Notes: generated by a model not told the origin, from the letters alone. A DNA stretch of 64,000 bases from Bacillota bacterium (GCA_023443225.1 JAEZVF010000077.1:1-64000); one strand, 5' to 3'; counted from the first letter of the stretch, positions 51,094-61,243 are shown. A program made the numbers and translations.

Positions 51094-52881
51094 TTATTTC
51101 ATTGGAGTAATACCAATTCCAAGTTCGTCTAATTGCTTCTGGTCTACAATGTTAGGCGCTTCCGTCATGAGGCAGGATGCATCCTTCACCTTAGGAAATG
51201 CAATAACATCACGGATACTATCCTCTTTTGCCATTAGCATTACTAAACGGTCTAAGCCATATGCAAGACCAGCATGAGGTGGAACACCGTATTTGAATGC
51301 ATTTAACAAGAATCCGAACTGTTCATAAGCCGCCTCTTTCGTAAATCCTAGCACTTCGAACATCTTCTCCTGAATTTCGTTTTGGAATATTCTTACGCTT
51401 CCTCCACCCACTTCTGTACCATTTAATACGATATCATAAGCTTTTGCCCTAACTTTTCCTGGTTCTGAATCAAGCAAAGCAAGGTCTTCCTCCATAGGCA
51501 TGGTAAAAGGATGATGCATAGCTGTATATCTACCTTCCTCTTTCGAATACTCAAACAATGGGAATTCTGTAACCCATAAGAAATTATATTGATCTTTGTT
51601 TAACAAATCCAGATTCCTTGCCATTTCTAATCTAAGATTTCCCAATACATCAAATACAACAGAATCTTCGTCGGCTGCAAACAATAATAAATCTCCTGGT
51701 TGACCGGACATTGCTGCTATTAAGGCAGACATTTCATCTTCCGACATAAATTTAGCAAAAGAGGATTTATACGTACCATCAGCATTTATTGCAAGATATG
51801 CTAAGCCTTTTGCTCCGTAACCTTTTGCAAATTCCACTAATGCATCGATTTTCTTTCTAGGCATCTCACCTTGTCCATTCGCATTGATACCACGAACAGA
51901 ACCACCATTTGCTAATGCACCCGTAAATACGGAGAAACCACAATTCTTAACAACATCCGAAACATCTTTTAGCTCCATGCCAAAACGTGTATCCGGTTTA
52001 TCAGAACCGTAACGACTCATGGCCTCTGCATATGTCATTCGCTGTATTGGAAGATTAACCTCAACTCCAATGGTCTCTTTGAATAGCTTTTGTAATAATC
52101 GTTCATTGACAGCAATAACATCATCAACATCAACAAAAGATAATTCCATATCTATCTGTGTGAATTCCGGCTGTCTGTCTGCACGCAGATCCTCATCACG
52201 AAAACATTTAACAATTTGGAAATAACGATCATATCCAGAGCACATCAAAAGCTGTTTAAATAGCTGCGGAGACTGTGGCAATGCATAAAAATTACCAGGA
52301 TGAACACGGCTTGGTACAAGATAATCTCTTGCCCCTTCCGGTGTACTCTTCGTAAGCATAGGGGTTTCAATTTCCAAAAATCCTTCTTCCGCTAAAAAAA
52401 GGCGGGTCAAAGTAGCCACTTTGCTTCTCATTATGATATTATTTTGTAGATCCGGTCTCCTTAGATCCAAGTATCTATATTTTAGACGTAATTCTTCTTT
52501 CGTCTTACTGCTTTCTTCAATTGGAAAAGGAGGCGTATCAGACTCTGAAAGAATTCGCAGTTCTGTTGCCCTTATTTCTATATCACCAGTAGTAAGATTT
52601 TCATTCACTGCTCCCGAACGTGCTTCTACCCTTCCTACTACAGCAACTACAAACTCGCTTCTAAGCTTCTCGGCTTTCGCAAAACCTTCTGCGCCTATAT
52701 CACTTCCTTCAAAAATAATCTGGAGAAGGCCGGAACGATCCCTTAAATCTACGAAAATAATTCCACCTTTGTTTCTACTTTTTTGTACCCAACCCATTAC
52801 GGTTATAATCTCACCAATATTTCTCTTTGATACTTCTGTACATCTGTGGCTTCTGTGTAAGCCTTTCATTGATTCAGCCAT
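51094..52881 (-). CDS. aspS: Aspartyl-tRNA synthetase
   Basis: A 595-residue bacterial-type class II enzyme: OB-fold anticodon domain (about 1-110), catalytic domain with SPQLFKQLLMCSGYDRYFQIV and the class II motif 2 FRDEDLRADRQPEFTQID, an inserted GAD domain (about 290-420) and motif 3 GLAYGLDRLVMLMA. Charges tRNA-Asp; presence of the GAD domain fits the bacterial form. It is preceded by the Dabb-protein gene and followed by a strong terminator. Confidence 0.97.
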   Translation of the reverse strand: MAESMKGLHRSHRCTEVSKRNIGEIITVMGWVQKSRNKGGIIFVDLRDRSGLLQIIFEGSDIGAEGFAKAEKLRSEFVVAVVGRVEARSGAVNENLTTGDIEIRATELRILSESDTPPFPIEESSKTKEELRLKYRYLDLRRPDLQNNIIMRSKVATLTRLFLAEEGFLEIETPMLTKSTPEGARDYLVPSRVHPGNFYALPQSPQLFKQLLMCSGYDRYFQIVKCFRDEDLRADRQPEFTQIDMELSFVDVDDVIAVNERLLQKLFKETIGVEVNLPIQRMTYAEAMSRYGSDKPDTRFGMELKDVSDVVKNCGFSVFTGALANGGSVRGINANGQGEMPRKKIDALVEFAKGYGAKGLAYLAINADGTYKSSFAKFMSEDEMSALIAAMSGQPGDLLLFAADEDSVVFDVLGNLRLEMARNLDLLNKDQYNFLWVTEFPLFEYSKEEGRYTAMHHPFTMPMEEDLALLDSEPGKVRAKAYDIVLNGTEVGGGSVRIFQNEIQEKMFEVLGFTKEAAYEQFGFLLNAFKYGVPPHAGLAYGLDRLVMLMAKEDSIRDVIAFPKVKDASCLMTEAPNIVDQKQLDELGIGITPMK

Positions 52882-52993
52882 ATTAACCTCTTTCCTGCAG
52901 TATCGATAACCCCTTCGATACCTAATATTTTCAATGTAAAGCAGATATTTAACTTCTGCTTTGCTATATTTAACCTATTACGTGGCTTAACTA

Positions 52994-53311
52994 CTATATC
53001 ATTCCGTCTTCATGATAGTCAATACATTTTCTATCTTTCATCACAGTTCTAATAAAACCGCCAGCTTTTACATGTTCGGGATGAACCTGATACTTATTTA
53101 AAGCTTCTTCACTCTCAAATAGACTATCTAAAATAACATCTGCATCACCAGAACTGCTGGGGAGAGGATTTGTAATTACTTTAATCGAAACAACACCAGG
53201 TATTATATTTTTTAAAGCTTCCAGGTTTTCCTTGATTTTTAAAGCGTTGGCCTTATTCTCTGATTCCGTATAATTATCGCCAAATTTCCAAAATACTATG
53301 TGTCTAATCAT
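52994..53311 (-). CDS. Dabb (stress-responsive A/B barrel) protein
   Basis: A 105-residue ferredoxin-like dimeric alpha/beta barrel protein, starting MIRHIVFWKFGDNYTES and with the pattern HIVFW...DADVILDSLFESEEALNKYQVHPEHV. Dabb domains occur in stress proteins, small oxygenases and cyclases, so the reaction is unknown. The start codon lies right after the second copy of the repeated leader; AGGGT is eight bases ahead. Confidence 0.83.
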   Translation of the reverse strand: MIRHIVFWKFGDNYTESENKANALKIKENLEALKNIIPGVVSIKVITNPLPSSSGDADVILDSLFESEEALNKYQVHPEHVKAGGFIRTVMKDRKCIDYHEDGMI

Positions 53312-53314
53312 AAT

Positions 53315-53377
53315 TTATACCCTTGTAATTGCCACAAATAAGAATGGTCAAATGAAACATAAGTGGCATCCTTTCTA
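53315..53377 (-). promoter_or_regulatory. Repeated structured leader, copy B
   Basis: Minus-strand ATAGAAAGGATGCCACTTAT (53377 down), then ACCATTCTTATTTGTGGCAA, then AAGGGTATAAATT and the ATG. It matches copy A at 9490-9577 block by block; copy A has an extra 26 bases between ACTTAT and ATGTTTCA. TGCCAC and GTGGCA can close a hairpin over a 21-base loop. Confidence 0.6.
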
Positions 53378-53483
53378 TGTAATATATTTTCTTTCAACAT
53401 TTGCCTTAGAAAGGCATTTCTGTTTTTCTATTTTAATACTTTTTTAATATAATGTCTATGATTCCTTTTCATTTTCCTATCAT

Positions 53484-54215
53484 TTATACCTTGCGTGCTT
53501 TTATGATAAGATAATTGGGTTTATGCATACTTTTTTCATAATACGGCAATTTTTCATTTGTTGGAACCGGTTCTAACATACGTTCAATTACAAAACCTTC
53601 CTCCACAATCGAATTCACAATTTCAGAAAAACATCGGTGGTATTTAATAACTCCATCCACAATCCACGAAATAATTCTTTCTCCGTCACGCCTGTAATCG
53701 GTCAAATCATAATGTAGTATCTGCAATTTGTTATCACGGGTCCAGTGAACACCACTGATGGGCGCTGTGGTAAGCGGATGTTCCTGTGAAAAAATAAAAG
53801 TACCGTTTTCATTCAGAATAGAATGAATATTGTTCATTAACTTTTTAAAATCATTTATATAATGAACTGACAAAGAACTAAATGCAACATCATATTTTTC
53901 ATCTAGCACATGGATGTTATTCATATCTAAAAAGGTATAAGATATATTTTCTCTCTTATGATTCGTATTTGCAATTTCCAACATTTTTTCAGAGATATCA
54001 ATCCCGTGAATTCTGGAAGCTCCCATATCCGCAAATGAAATACAGGCTTCCCCATTTCCACAGCCCAAATCTATAATTGATTTTCCTCTCAAATCAGGAC
54101 ATAGACTCATAATAGCCGATTTCTCTTCCACGATATTAAGGTTTGGATTATCTCTTAATACTTTATAGTTATTATAAATAACATCAGTATCATACATATC
54201 CCTAATCTTAGTCAT
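53484..54215 (-). CDS. Class I SAM-dependent methyltransferase
   Basis: A 243-residue Rossmann-fold methyltransferase (Methyltransf_11 type) with motif I IIDLGCGNGEACISFADMG near residue 49, the acidic loop HGIDISEKMLEIA near 72 and the post-II strand VAFSSLSVHYI near 110. Substrate unknown; the small size and lack of extra domains suggest a small-molecule acceptor. It has its own intergenic regions on both sides. Confidence 0.85.
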   Translation of the reverse strand: MTKIRDMYDTDVIYNNYKVLRDNPNLNIVEEKSAIMSLCPDLRGKSIIDLGCGNGEACISFADMGASRIHGIDISEKMLEIANTNHKRENISYTFLDMNNIHVLDEKYDVAFSSLSVHYINDFKKLMNNIHSILNENGTFIFSQEHPLTTAPISGVHWTRDNKLQILHYDLTDYRRDGERIISWIVDGVIKYHRCFSEIVNSIVEEGFVIERMLEPVPTNEKLPYYEKSMHKPNYLIIKARKV

Positions 54216-54339
54216 TATAAATCCTCCTCATTGCTACATTAGATCATGAACAAAAAACGTGTTCAAGATACTGTGATATAAGAAGACACTTCAAAATGAT
54301 CAAATTAACTTTGCAATCTTAAAGTGTCCAAGTCTATCG

Positions 54340-55587
54340 TTATTTCATGAAGTAATCCACAATTTTGTCTAGGCTTATTTCTGTTTGTTCACCATTCTCC
54401 ATATTCTTAATCTTAGCTAAATTATTGTTTATTTCATCAGCACCAATAATTATTGTATTCTTAGCATTGATTTTATTGGCATATTTCATTTGGGCTTTTA
54501 CACTTCTATCCATGTAGTCAGTTTCCACTATGACACCCGCATGTCGTAATTGACTTACAATTTTATATGCAGCAGGTTTTGCATCGAAACCTAGCATTCC
54601 TACATACAATTCTACATCTGGCTCTTTCTTTAGTTCCACACCTTCTTTATCCAAGAAATAAATAATTCGTTCAATACCCATTCCAAAGCCTACGGATGGA
54701 ATATTCTGTTTATCATCTATTTCATGAACTAAATTATCATAACGGCCTCCACCACATAGAGTAAAACCTTCTTCATTCACAAATTCAAAAACGGTCTTTG
54801 TGTAATAATCTAAGCCACGAACGATACCTGTATCAATCTCAAAAGGAATTTCCAATTCTTTCAATAGTTTCTGCAATTCTTCAAAATGATTACTACATTC
54901 CTCATCCAGGTATTCAATGGTTCTTGGAGTATCTTTTACAATTTCTTTGCAGGTTGGAACTTTACAATCAAGAACTCTTAACGGATTTTTTATCATTCTT
55001 TCTCTGCAGGTAGGACACAAATGACTTTCATGTTGTTTCAAATAAGTTAGTAAAGCATCATTGTAAACCTTTCTGCAATCACTGCACCCGATACTATTAA
55101 TATGAAGCTTTGCATTCTTTAAGCCAATTTCTTTAATAAAGGTTGTAATTAAAGATATTAGCTCGACTTCTGCTAGGGGGCTAGCAGATCCTACGAATTC
55201 CACACCAAATTGATGATGTTGTCTAAGTCTTCCACTTTGTGGCTGTTCATAACGAAATGCAGGGGTTACATAAAATAACTTTGTTGGTTGAATATCTGCA
55301 TACATATTGTTTTCAAGATACGCACGGATGACTCCTGATGTACCTTCCGGTTTTAAAGTAATACTTCTATCCCCTTTATCGTTAAAGGTATACATCTCTT
55401 TTTGAACTACATCTGTTGTTTCCCCTACACCTCGCTGGAATAATACAGTATGTTCAAATATCGGTGTTATTACCTCCTTGATATTATAAGCCTTACACAA
55501 TTTCCTTGCTAATTCTTCAATCAGTGTTCTCTTATGCATATTACTCCCATACCAGTCCTGGGTACCTTTCGGTCTTTGAGTAATCAT
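54340..55587 (-). CDS. hisS: Histidyl-tRNA synthetase
   Basis: A 415-residue class II enzyme with motif 1 region, TLKPEGTSGVIRAYLE (motif 2 area, near 77), FRYEQPQSGRLRQHHQFGVE near 111, the histidine-specific loops RGLDYYTKTVFEF near 260 and CGGGRYDNLV near 279, and a C-terminal anticodon domain. It charges tRNA-His. An inverted-repeat element separates it from the HD-GYP gene upstream. No T-box leader was recognised. Confidence 0.97.
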   Translation of the reverse strand: MITQRPKGTQDWYGSNMHKRTLIEELARKLCKAYNIKEVITPIFEHTVLFQRGVGETTDVVQKEMYTFNDKGDRSITLKPEGTSGVIRAYLENNMYADIQPTKLFYVTPAFRYEQPQSGRLRQHHQFGVEFVGSASPLAEVELISLITTFIKEIGLKNAKLHINSIGCSDCRKVYNDALLTYLKQHESHLCPTCRERMIKNPLRVLDCKVPTCKEIVKDTPRTIEYLDEECSNHFEELQKLLKELEIPFEIDTGIVRGLDYYTKTVFEFVNEEGFTLCGGGRYDNLVHEIDDKQNIPSVGFGMGIERIIYFLDKEGVELKKEPDVELYVGMLGFDAKPAAYKIVSQLRHAGVIVETDYMDRSVKAQMKYANKINAKNTIIIGADEINNNLAKIKNMENGEQTEISLDKIVDYFMK

Positions 55588-55624
55588 TATATTGCCTCCT
55601 TAACTTATTAAGTTATATTTCATG

Positions 55625-55716
55625 ATTGGGGTGTCATAACCCCAGTTTAGTTTACCAATGAATAGCGCTGTGTATATATTCATAGTTTCAGTTATTTTGG
55701 GGTTATGACACCCAAT
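55625..55716. repeat. About 92-bp inverted-repeat element
   Basis: ATTGGGGTGTCATAACCCCA and the complement of the right end share 20-base arms. The centre holds AATGAATAGCGCTGTGTAT and ATATTCA, matching the core of the 240-bp element at 2464-2705. It sits between the HD-GYP stop and the hisS start, without a clear T-run. Confidence 0.55.
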
Positions 55717-55721
55717 TCTTA

Positions 55722-56399
55722 TCAAAAAATACTCGAAAAAGCTTCATTTTCATACTTGTTAGAATCTAGTTCTCTCCAAGAATAATTCTTACTATTAATA
55801 CTATCTATAAATTGTTGAACCTTTGAAAACTTATCTGAATTCACCACTCGTACAAAGGCTAGATAAATCTGCATATCAAAATTCTTAACTTCTTCAATCA
55901 TAAGCTCCATCGCCGTATCCAAATCAAATGCAGAACGGTAACGTCTCTGTGAAACGAGGGCAGCGAAAACATCACATGTTCTTAGAATTCTAGCCCCATA
56001 TGGAATGGAATCTCCTGCTAGGTTATCTGGATAACCAGAGCCATCATAATTTTCATGATGATGATATACGGCTTCTAATATAATATCTTGATAACCATAG
56101 TTTTTCAATATATCCAAACCAATAGTTGGATGCATTCTGACATACTTCATTTCTTCAATAACTAATGAATCTCTTGCTCTTCCATATAAGTATTTACCAA
56201 GTTTTAGTTTTCCAACATCATGAACCATTCCTGCCTGTGCCATCATATAACAATAATCATCATCCATACCTAATTCTTTTGATAATAATACTGCTAAATT
56301 ACTTACAAGGATGCCATGATCAATTGCTTCGAACAAATCATTCTTTTCCCAAGATTCTATTTCAGGTAAATTGATTTCTTTCTTGTCTTTCATCGGCAT
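55722..56399 (-). CDS. HD-GYP domain protein
   Basis: A 225-residue stand-alone HD-GYP protein with HGILVSNLAVLLSKELG (near residue 27), MVHDVGKLKLGKYLY (HD pair), HPTIGLDIL and HHENYDGSGYPDNLAGD (GYP), then the typical RILRTCDVFAALVSQRRYRSA. Such domains hydrolyse cyclic di-GMP with two or three metal ions. I take the ATG at 56399, with GGAG eleven bases ahead; a GTG four codons upstream overlaps the hemZ stop region. It lies in the conserved hemZ-hisS interval. Confidence 0.85.
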   Translation of the reverse strand: MPMKDKKEINLPEIESWEKNDLFEAIDHGILVSNLAVLLSKELGMDDDYCYMMAQAGMVHDVGKLKLGKYLYGRARDSLVIEEMKYVRMHPTIGLDILKNYGYQDIILEAVYHHHENYDGSGYPDNLAGDSIPYGARILRTCDVFAALVSQRRYRSAFDLDTAMELMIEEVKNFDMQIYLAFVRVVNSDKFSKVQQFIDSINSKNYSWRELDSNKYENEAFSSIF

Positions 56400-56414
56400 A
56401 CGTACTTTCACTCC

Positions 56415-57893
56415 CTAAATGGTATATTTCTTAAAAAATTCCTGTTTACGGGTTATCATTTCATCAATACGTTCGATATAATCCTTTAAGCTTTTCACAT
56501 TTTCTACTCGTTCAATACGGTTTTCCTCATGGAAAACAAACTTGGATAATGCACCTGCGCCAAGTGCAAGAATGGTTTGTTTTTCTTCCATAATCAATAT
56601 ATTATATAAACCTTCTTTACCATAATGCGCATACCCGATATTTTCTAGGTTATCTGCCATATTCTTTTGTCGGTAGAGATAATACGGTAGATAATTGGAT
56701 TCTTTGGCATAGATTGTAGTGTAAGCCAACATTGCTTGTGTATCCGTTGGCGCCAACTTTCGATAAAACTCCTTTTCTAAATTCAATCTTGCAGCGCGCT
56801 TTAGCGCAAGGGTATGAACGGTTAGGCTGTCTGGCTTAAGCTTGTCTATTTCCTGTAGTGTATAAGCAATATCCTCTTTTGTTTCACCAGGAAGCCCAAT
56901 GATGATATCCATATTAATATTATCGTGTCCAAGTTCTCTAGCCATAGAAAAAGATTGTATTACTTGTTCAACCGAATGTCTTCTACCGATGATGTCTAAG
57001 GTTTTTTGTCTCATGGTCTGGGGATTTATTGATATTCTGCTTACTCCATGCATTTTTAGAATTCTTAACTTTTCAGCGGTTATACTGTCTGGTCTGCCTG
57101 CTTCTACAGTATATTCTTTCACATAAGTAAAGTCAAAACTGTTCCGTATATGTGTTAATAACAGATCCAATTGTTCTTCCGATAAAGTTGTAGGGGTTCC
57201 GCCTCCAAGATAGATGGTGGTTAGTTTTTTATTTATAAAACAAGTGCCGGCATACGTAATCTCTTGAAATAAAGCTTGTAAATATTGATCCACAAAGCTT
57301 TCATATTTACCTAAAGAATAGGATGTGAAGGAACAGTAAAGACAAGTACTTGGACAGAATGGTATACCAATATAGATACTGTAACCATTCTTATAGTCGA
57401 TTTTTCGTAATAATTCCAACTCTCTTTCTGCTACCTGCAAGCTGGTTTCAATCTTCTCATCAGAACAATAGAATTCATCCTTCATATACTGGCTGATTTC
57501 ATGCTTAGGCATATGAAGCTCCAGTCGTTCGAATGCTATTTTTGTCGGTCTGACTCCTGTTAAGGTACCCCAGGGTAATTCCTTTTGTGTTATAGCTGAT
57601 AAGCCTTTATACAGCATTCGTTTTAAGTAATTGCGAAACACTTTCTTATCCTTACTCTCCACCAAACCAGTGTCCGAATAAAGTAGCTGCTTACTATTTG
57701 ATATAGATATCCGAATAGTATCCTCTAGCTCCACTATAATCTGTAAATCAAATTCGTTCGAAGCTTCTGATGGTTTACCTATCCTGATATGCTCTTCCGG
57801 GTAAAATGCCTTCACTAAATCATGTATTTCATTTATAAATTCCTCTTTTGATAAAATTATATTTATCATTCTAATACCCAAATTTTCCTTCAT
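56415..57893 (-). CDS. hemZ: Oxygen-independent coproporphyrinogen dehydrogenase-like radical SAM protein
   Basis: A 492-residue HemN-family radical SAM protein of the HemZ type. The cluster motif PFCPSTCLYCSF (CxxxCxxC) is near residue 182, followed by YLGGGTPTTLS, the SAM-binding VEAGRPDS and DIIGRRHS. It has an extra N-terminal domain typical of HemZ. The start with GGGAG six bases ahead (57893) is preferred over an in-frame TTG at 57923 that overlaps the upstream gene. In clostridia it sits in this same recJ-relA-hisS block. Confidence 0.92.
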   Translation of the reverse strand: MKENLGIRMINIILSKEEFINEIHDLVKAFYPEEHIRIGKPSEASNEFDLQIIVELEDTIRISISNSKQLLYSDTGLVESKDKKVFRNYLKRMLYKGLSAITQKELPWGTLTGVRPTKIAFERLELHMPKHEISQYMKDEFYCSDEKIETSLQVAERELELLRKIDYKNGYSIYIGIPFCPSTCLYCSFTSYSLGKYESFVDQYLQALFQEITYAGTCFINKKLTTIYLGGGTPTTLSEEQLDLLLTHIRNSFDFTYVKEYTVEAGRPDSITAEKLRILKMHGVSRISINPQTMRQKTLDIIGRRHSVEQVIQSFSMARELGHDNINMDIIIGLPGETKEDIAYTLQEIDKLKPDSLTVHTLALKRAARLNLEKEFYRKLAPTDTQAMLAYTTIYAKESNYLPYYLYRQKNMADNLENIGYAHYGKEGLYNILIMEEKQTILALGAGALSKFVFHEENRIERVENVKSLKDYIERIDEMITRKQEFFKKYTI

Positions 57894-57913
57894 CTTAAAC
57901 TCCCATCTGTGTA

Positions 57914-58555
57914 CTAATCCCAAAAGTTCTCATCATACAAATAGGGGTTATGTGTTTTCTCATGTGCTATAGTCGTACAAGGTCCATGCCCAGGATATAC
58001 TTTTACGTCATCATGAAGCACCATTAATTTATGACGTATAGATTCTAATAATAATTCAGAATTTCCAGTTGGAAGATCAGTCCTTCCTACAGATTCCAAG
58101 AATAAAGTATCACCGCTAAACAATACTGCATTCTCTTGGAAATAATAACATACACCACCTGCTGTATGCCCAGGTGTATGCAGGACCTTGATATTCATAT
58201 TTGCTAAGTTTATACTTTCATTGTCTTTTATTACTACATCCGGTGTTAGAGCATAATTCTGATTCATCGTAACCGACAAATTCAATTGAGGATTTTGAAG
58301 AATTTCTACCTCCGCCTCTGACGCATAAATCGGTATATCATACTCTTTCGCCAAGTCTGTTGCAGCCATAATATGATCAAAGTGTCCGTGAGTCAGAAGC
58401 ACAGCAACAGGAACTAATTGTTTTTCCTTGACTTTCTCTTGAATTCTTGCGGCCTGCTCTGCTGGATCTATAATAATAACTTGATTTGACGATTCGTTTA
58501 CAATCAGATAACAATTCGTTTCTATCATACCAAGTACATAACTAAATACTTTCAT
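57914..58555 (-). CDS. Metallo-beta-lactamase fold hydrolase (glyoxalase II-like)
   Basis: A 213-residue MBL-fold protein with LTHGHFDHIMAATDL near residue 55, the metal ligand HTPGHTAGG near 131, FSGDTLFLESVGRTDL near 152 and VYPGHGPCTTIAHEK near 190. It looks like short GloB-type thioesterases that cleave S-D-lactoylglutathione analogues, though in Clostridia the substrate is uncertain. It is in the relA-hemZ block. Confidence 0.9.
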   Translation of the reverse strand: MKVFSYVLGMIETNCYLIVNESSNQVIIIDPAEQAARIQEKVKEKQLVPVAVLLTHGHFDHIMAATDLAKEYDIPIYASEAEVEILQNPQLNLSVTMNQNYALTPDVVIKDNESINLANMNIKVLHTPGHTAGGVCYYFQENAVLFSGDTLFLESVGRTDLPTGNSELLLESIRHKLMVLHDDVKVYPGHGPCTTIAHEKTHNPYLYDENFWD

Positions 58556-58603
58556 CTAAACTCCCATCCGACTGTGTTAACAGCCTACTTATTTGTATCG
58601 TGT

Positions 58604-60895
58604 TTAACCTGTTGTTCTTTCAATATCTAATACACTTTCGACATTACGCAGTTTTGCCACAATGGTACGCAACTGTTCCACACCTTTTATGTCAAATCCC
58701 ACACTGATAGTTGCAGTACCTTGTTTACTGGTTCTAACCGTCATAGAGGTAACATCAATCAGGTTCTCTGTAAACACCTTGGATACATCAACTAATACTC
58801 CACTTCGGTTGTTGGCATAGATTTTTATCTCAGCAGCATACAATTCATTGCTTGGAACATTGCCCATCGCATTGCTCCACTCTGCTTCAATCAGCCTGGC
58901 CCTATCCTCTTCAGACAGATTCATCAGATTAATGCAATCCGTTCTATGAATAGAAACACCGCGTCCGCGGGTTACAAAACCGACAATTTCATCTCCAGGT
59001 ACGGGACTACAACATTTTGAAAACCTTACTGCTATATCATGAATACCTTCAACGATAATACCGCTTTTTGACTTTCTTATGGTTGCCGGCCTGTTTTCCT
59101 TAACTTCAGTAAGTGTTTCTAAAACTTTTTCATCTGTTATTTCTTTCTTCTGCTTTTTATCATACTCATCTTTTAGTTTATTGATGACCTGACCTTCTTT
59201 TAGTCCACCATGTCCAACGGCTGCATAAATAGAATCCCAATCTCGGAATCCGTATTTTGACATAACCTTATTCATGAATTCCGGTTTCATCAAATCACTA
59301 AAAGTAATACTTTTCGTCTTGCAATAGCTAAGGATTAATTCCTTACCGCGTGTTATGTTATCTTCCTTTAATTCTGTCTTAAACCATTGGTTAATCTTAT
59401 TCTTTGCCTGAGTACTCTTAACAAGAGAAAGCCAATCTCTACTTGGACCTTTTGAATTCTGGGATGTGATTACTTCAATTCTATCACCGTTTTGTATTAC
59501 ATAATCAATATTTACTAATTTACCATTCACTCTGGCACCAACCATTTTGTTTCCAACAGCACTATGAATGCTATATGCAAAGTCAATCGGTGTGGAGCCG
59601 TTCGGTAGATTTTTGACATCTCCAGTTGGGGTAAAACAATAAACGCTTTCTGAAAACAAATCCAGATCGCTCTTTAATAAACTTAAAAATTCCTTGTTGT
59701 CTGACATGTCCCTCTGCCATTCCAGTATTTGTCTTAACCATGTCAGTTTTGCCTCTTCGGTATCCGGTGTATTCTTACCGTCATGTCCTTCTTTATATTT
59801 CCAGTGGGCGGCAATACCGTATTCAGCAATACGGTGCATTTCATAGGTACGAATCTGAATCTCAAAAGGCTGTCCCTGTGGTCCAATCAACGTAGTATGA
59901 AGGGATTGGTATCTATTCGGTTTGGGCATAGCAATGTAATCCTTAAACCTTCCAGGAATGGGCTTATACATTTCATGAATTACACCTAAGGCTGCATAAC
60001 AATCCTTAACGGTATCCACAATAATGCGCACTGCAAACAAATCATAGATTTGATCCAGCGTCTTACTTTGATTCACCATTTTCTTATATATACTAAAGAA
60101 GTGTTTTACACGACCGTCAATTTCGGCTTCAATTTCTGCCTCTTTAATATGATATTTTACCTCTTCTACAATTTCACTGATTAATTCTTCTCTCTCGCCT
60201 CTTTTATAATCTATCTTCTCAACTAGGTCGTTATATACTTCCGGTTCAAGAAATTGCAAGGATAAATCGTCAAGTTCAATTTTTATTTTTGATATACCAA
60301 GTCTTTGTGCAATTGGTGCGTAAATATCCATTGTTTCCCTAGCTTTTTCTTTTTGCTTTTCGGGAGACTGATACTGTAGTGTACGCATGTTATGGAGTCT
60401 ATCTGCTAATTTTATAAGAATTACTCGTATATCCTTTGCCATGGCAAGGAACATTTTCCTAAGGTTTTCCGCTTGAATTTCAACCTTATCCTTAGAATAG
60501 CTTAATTGTGTCAGCTTGGTAACACCATCAACGAGCAAAGCAATTTCATCATTAAATTCTGTTACAATTTCCTCTGTTGTGTATATAGTATCTTCCACAA
60601 CATCATGAAGAATTCCTGCAACAATTGTCTCCTTATCCAACTCTAATTCAGCCAAAATGATTGCAACACATAATGGGTGAATGATATATGGTTCACCTGA
60701 TTTTCTAAATTGGTTCTGATGCGCCTGATCTGCTAAGTGGTAAGCCTTTTCAATCATGGAAATATCAGCAGACGGATGGTAACCTTTTACTATCTTTATT
60801 AATACTTTATAAAGTTCCTCCGGACTTGTAAAATCAGCAGGCACATTTATCTGGGTCTGCTTCTTTTTATTTGTAATATTTACTTTTTCTTCCAT
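58604..60895 (-). CDS. relA: (p)ppGpp synthetase/hydrolase
   Basis: A 763-residue bifunctional Rel: HD hydrolase domain (GILHDVVEDTIYTTEE near 74, the metal motif present), synthetase domain (FAVRIIVDTVKDCYAALG and YRYQSLHTTLIG), TGS, zinc-finger and C-terminal ACT domains. Both activities look intact, so it should make and degrade the alarmone. The ATG at 60895 has GGTGG eight bases ahead; seven codons further upstream is a spurious in-frame start. Conserved block with apt and recJ. Confidence 0.95.
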   Translation of the reverse strand: MEEKVNITNKKKQTQINVPADFTSPEELYKVLIKIVKGYHPSADISMIEKAYHLADQAHQNQFRKSGEPYIIHPLCVAIILAELELDKETIVAGILHDVVEDTIYTTEEIVTEFNDEIALLVDGVTKLTQLSYSKDKVEIQAENLRKMFLAMAKDIRVILIKLADRLHNMRTLQYQSPEKQKEKARETMDIYAPIAQRLGISKIKIELDDLSLQFLEPEVYNDLVEKIDYKRGEREELISEIVEEVKYHIKEAEIEAEIDGRVKHFFSIYKKMVNQSKTLDQIYDLFAVRIIVDTVKDCYAALGVIHEMYKPIPGRFKDYIAMPKPNRYQSLHTTLIGPQGQPFEIQIRTYEMHRIAEYGIAAHWKYKEGHDGKNTPDTEEAKLTWLRQILEWQRDMSDNKEFLSLLKSDLDLFSESVYCFTPTGDVKNLPNGSTPIDFAYSIHSAVGNKMVGARVNGKLVNIDYVIQNGDRIEVITSQNSKGPSRDWLSLVKSTQAKNKINQWFKTELKEDNITRGKELILSYCKTKSITFSDLMKPEFMNKVMSKYGFRDWDSIYAAVGHGGLKEGQVINKLKDEYDKKQKKEITDEKVLETLTEVKENRPATIRKSKSGIIVEGIHDIAVRFSKCCSPVPGDEIVGFVTRGRGVSIHRTDCINLMNLSEEDRARLIEAEWSNAMGNVPSNELYAAEIKIYANNRSGVLVDVSKVFTENLIDVTSMTVRTSKQGTATISVGFDIKGVEQLRTIVAKLRNVESVLDIERTTG

Positions 60896-61243
60896 GAAAT
60901 CACCACCTGTATTCAAAGTTTATTTTTTATTATAACAGTTTTATAGTAAAAATCAAATCCTTTATTAAATAATGACACTTCCTGTTATCTTTTGTCTTAT
61001 TTTACCTATTAAGATGATATGATACTACTACTATCCTTATACATATTATTTCTATTTCTTAACCATCTATAAAATTTCTAATTGATATTTTACAAATAAT
61101 GTATTACCATAGAAGAATAAGATTACACCTACTTTTATAGAGTGGTGATTTATCATGCTGTGCATCTGGGATATGAGGAAACATTGAATGAATTGAAGAT
61201 ATGTTAATTTAAATATATAGGAAACATATGGAGAATCGTTGTT
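60896..61243. other. Intergenic region between relA and the Cys-rich gene
   Basis: About 350 bases of AT-rich DNA without a supported gene. A plus-strand TTGATA with TACCAT at 17-base spacing (61082-61111) is a weak promoter candidate for the Cys-rich gene, and a 10-codon ORF from 61156 (ATGCTGTGCATC) has no clear ribosome site. Confidence 0.3.

Noticed and set aside
53900..55640. T-box leader before hisS or aspS
   Set aside because: No T-box sequence or specifier stem was recognised in the short upstream regions.
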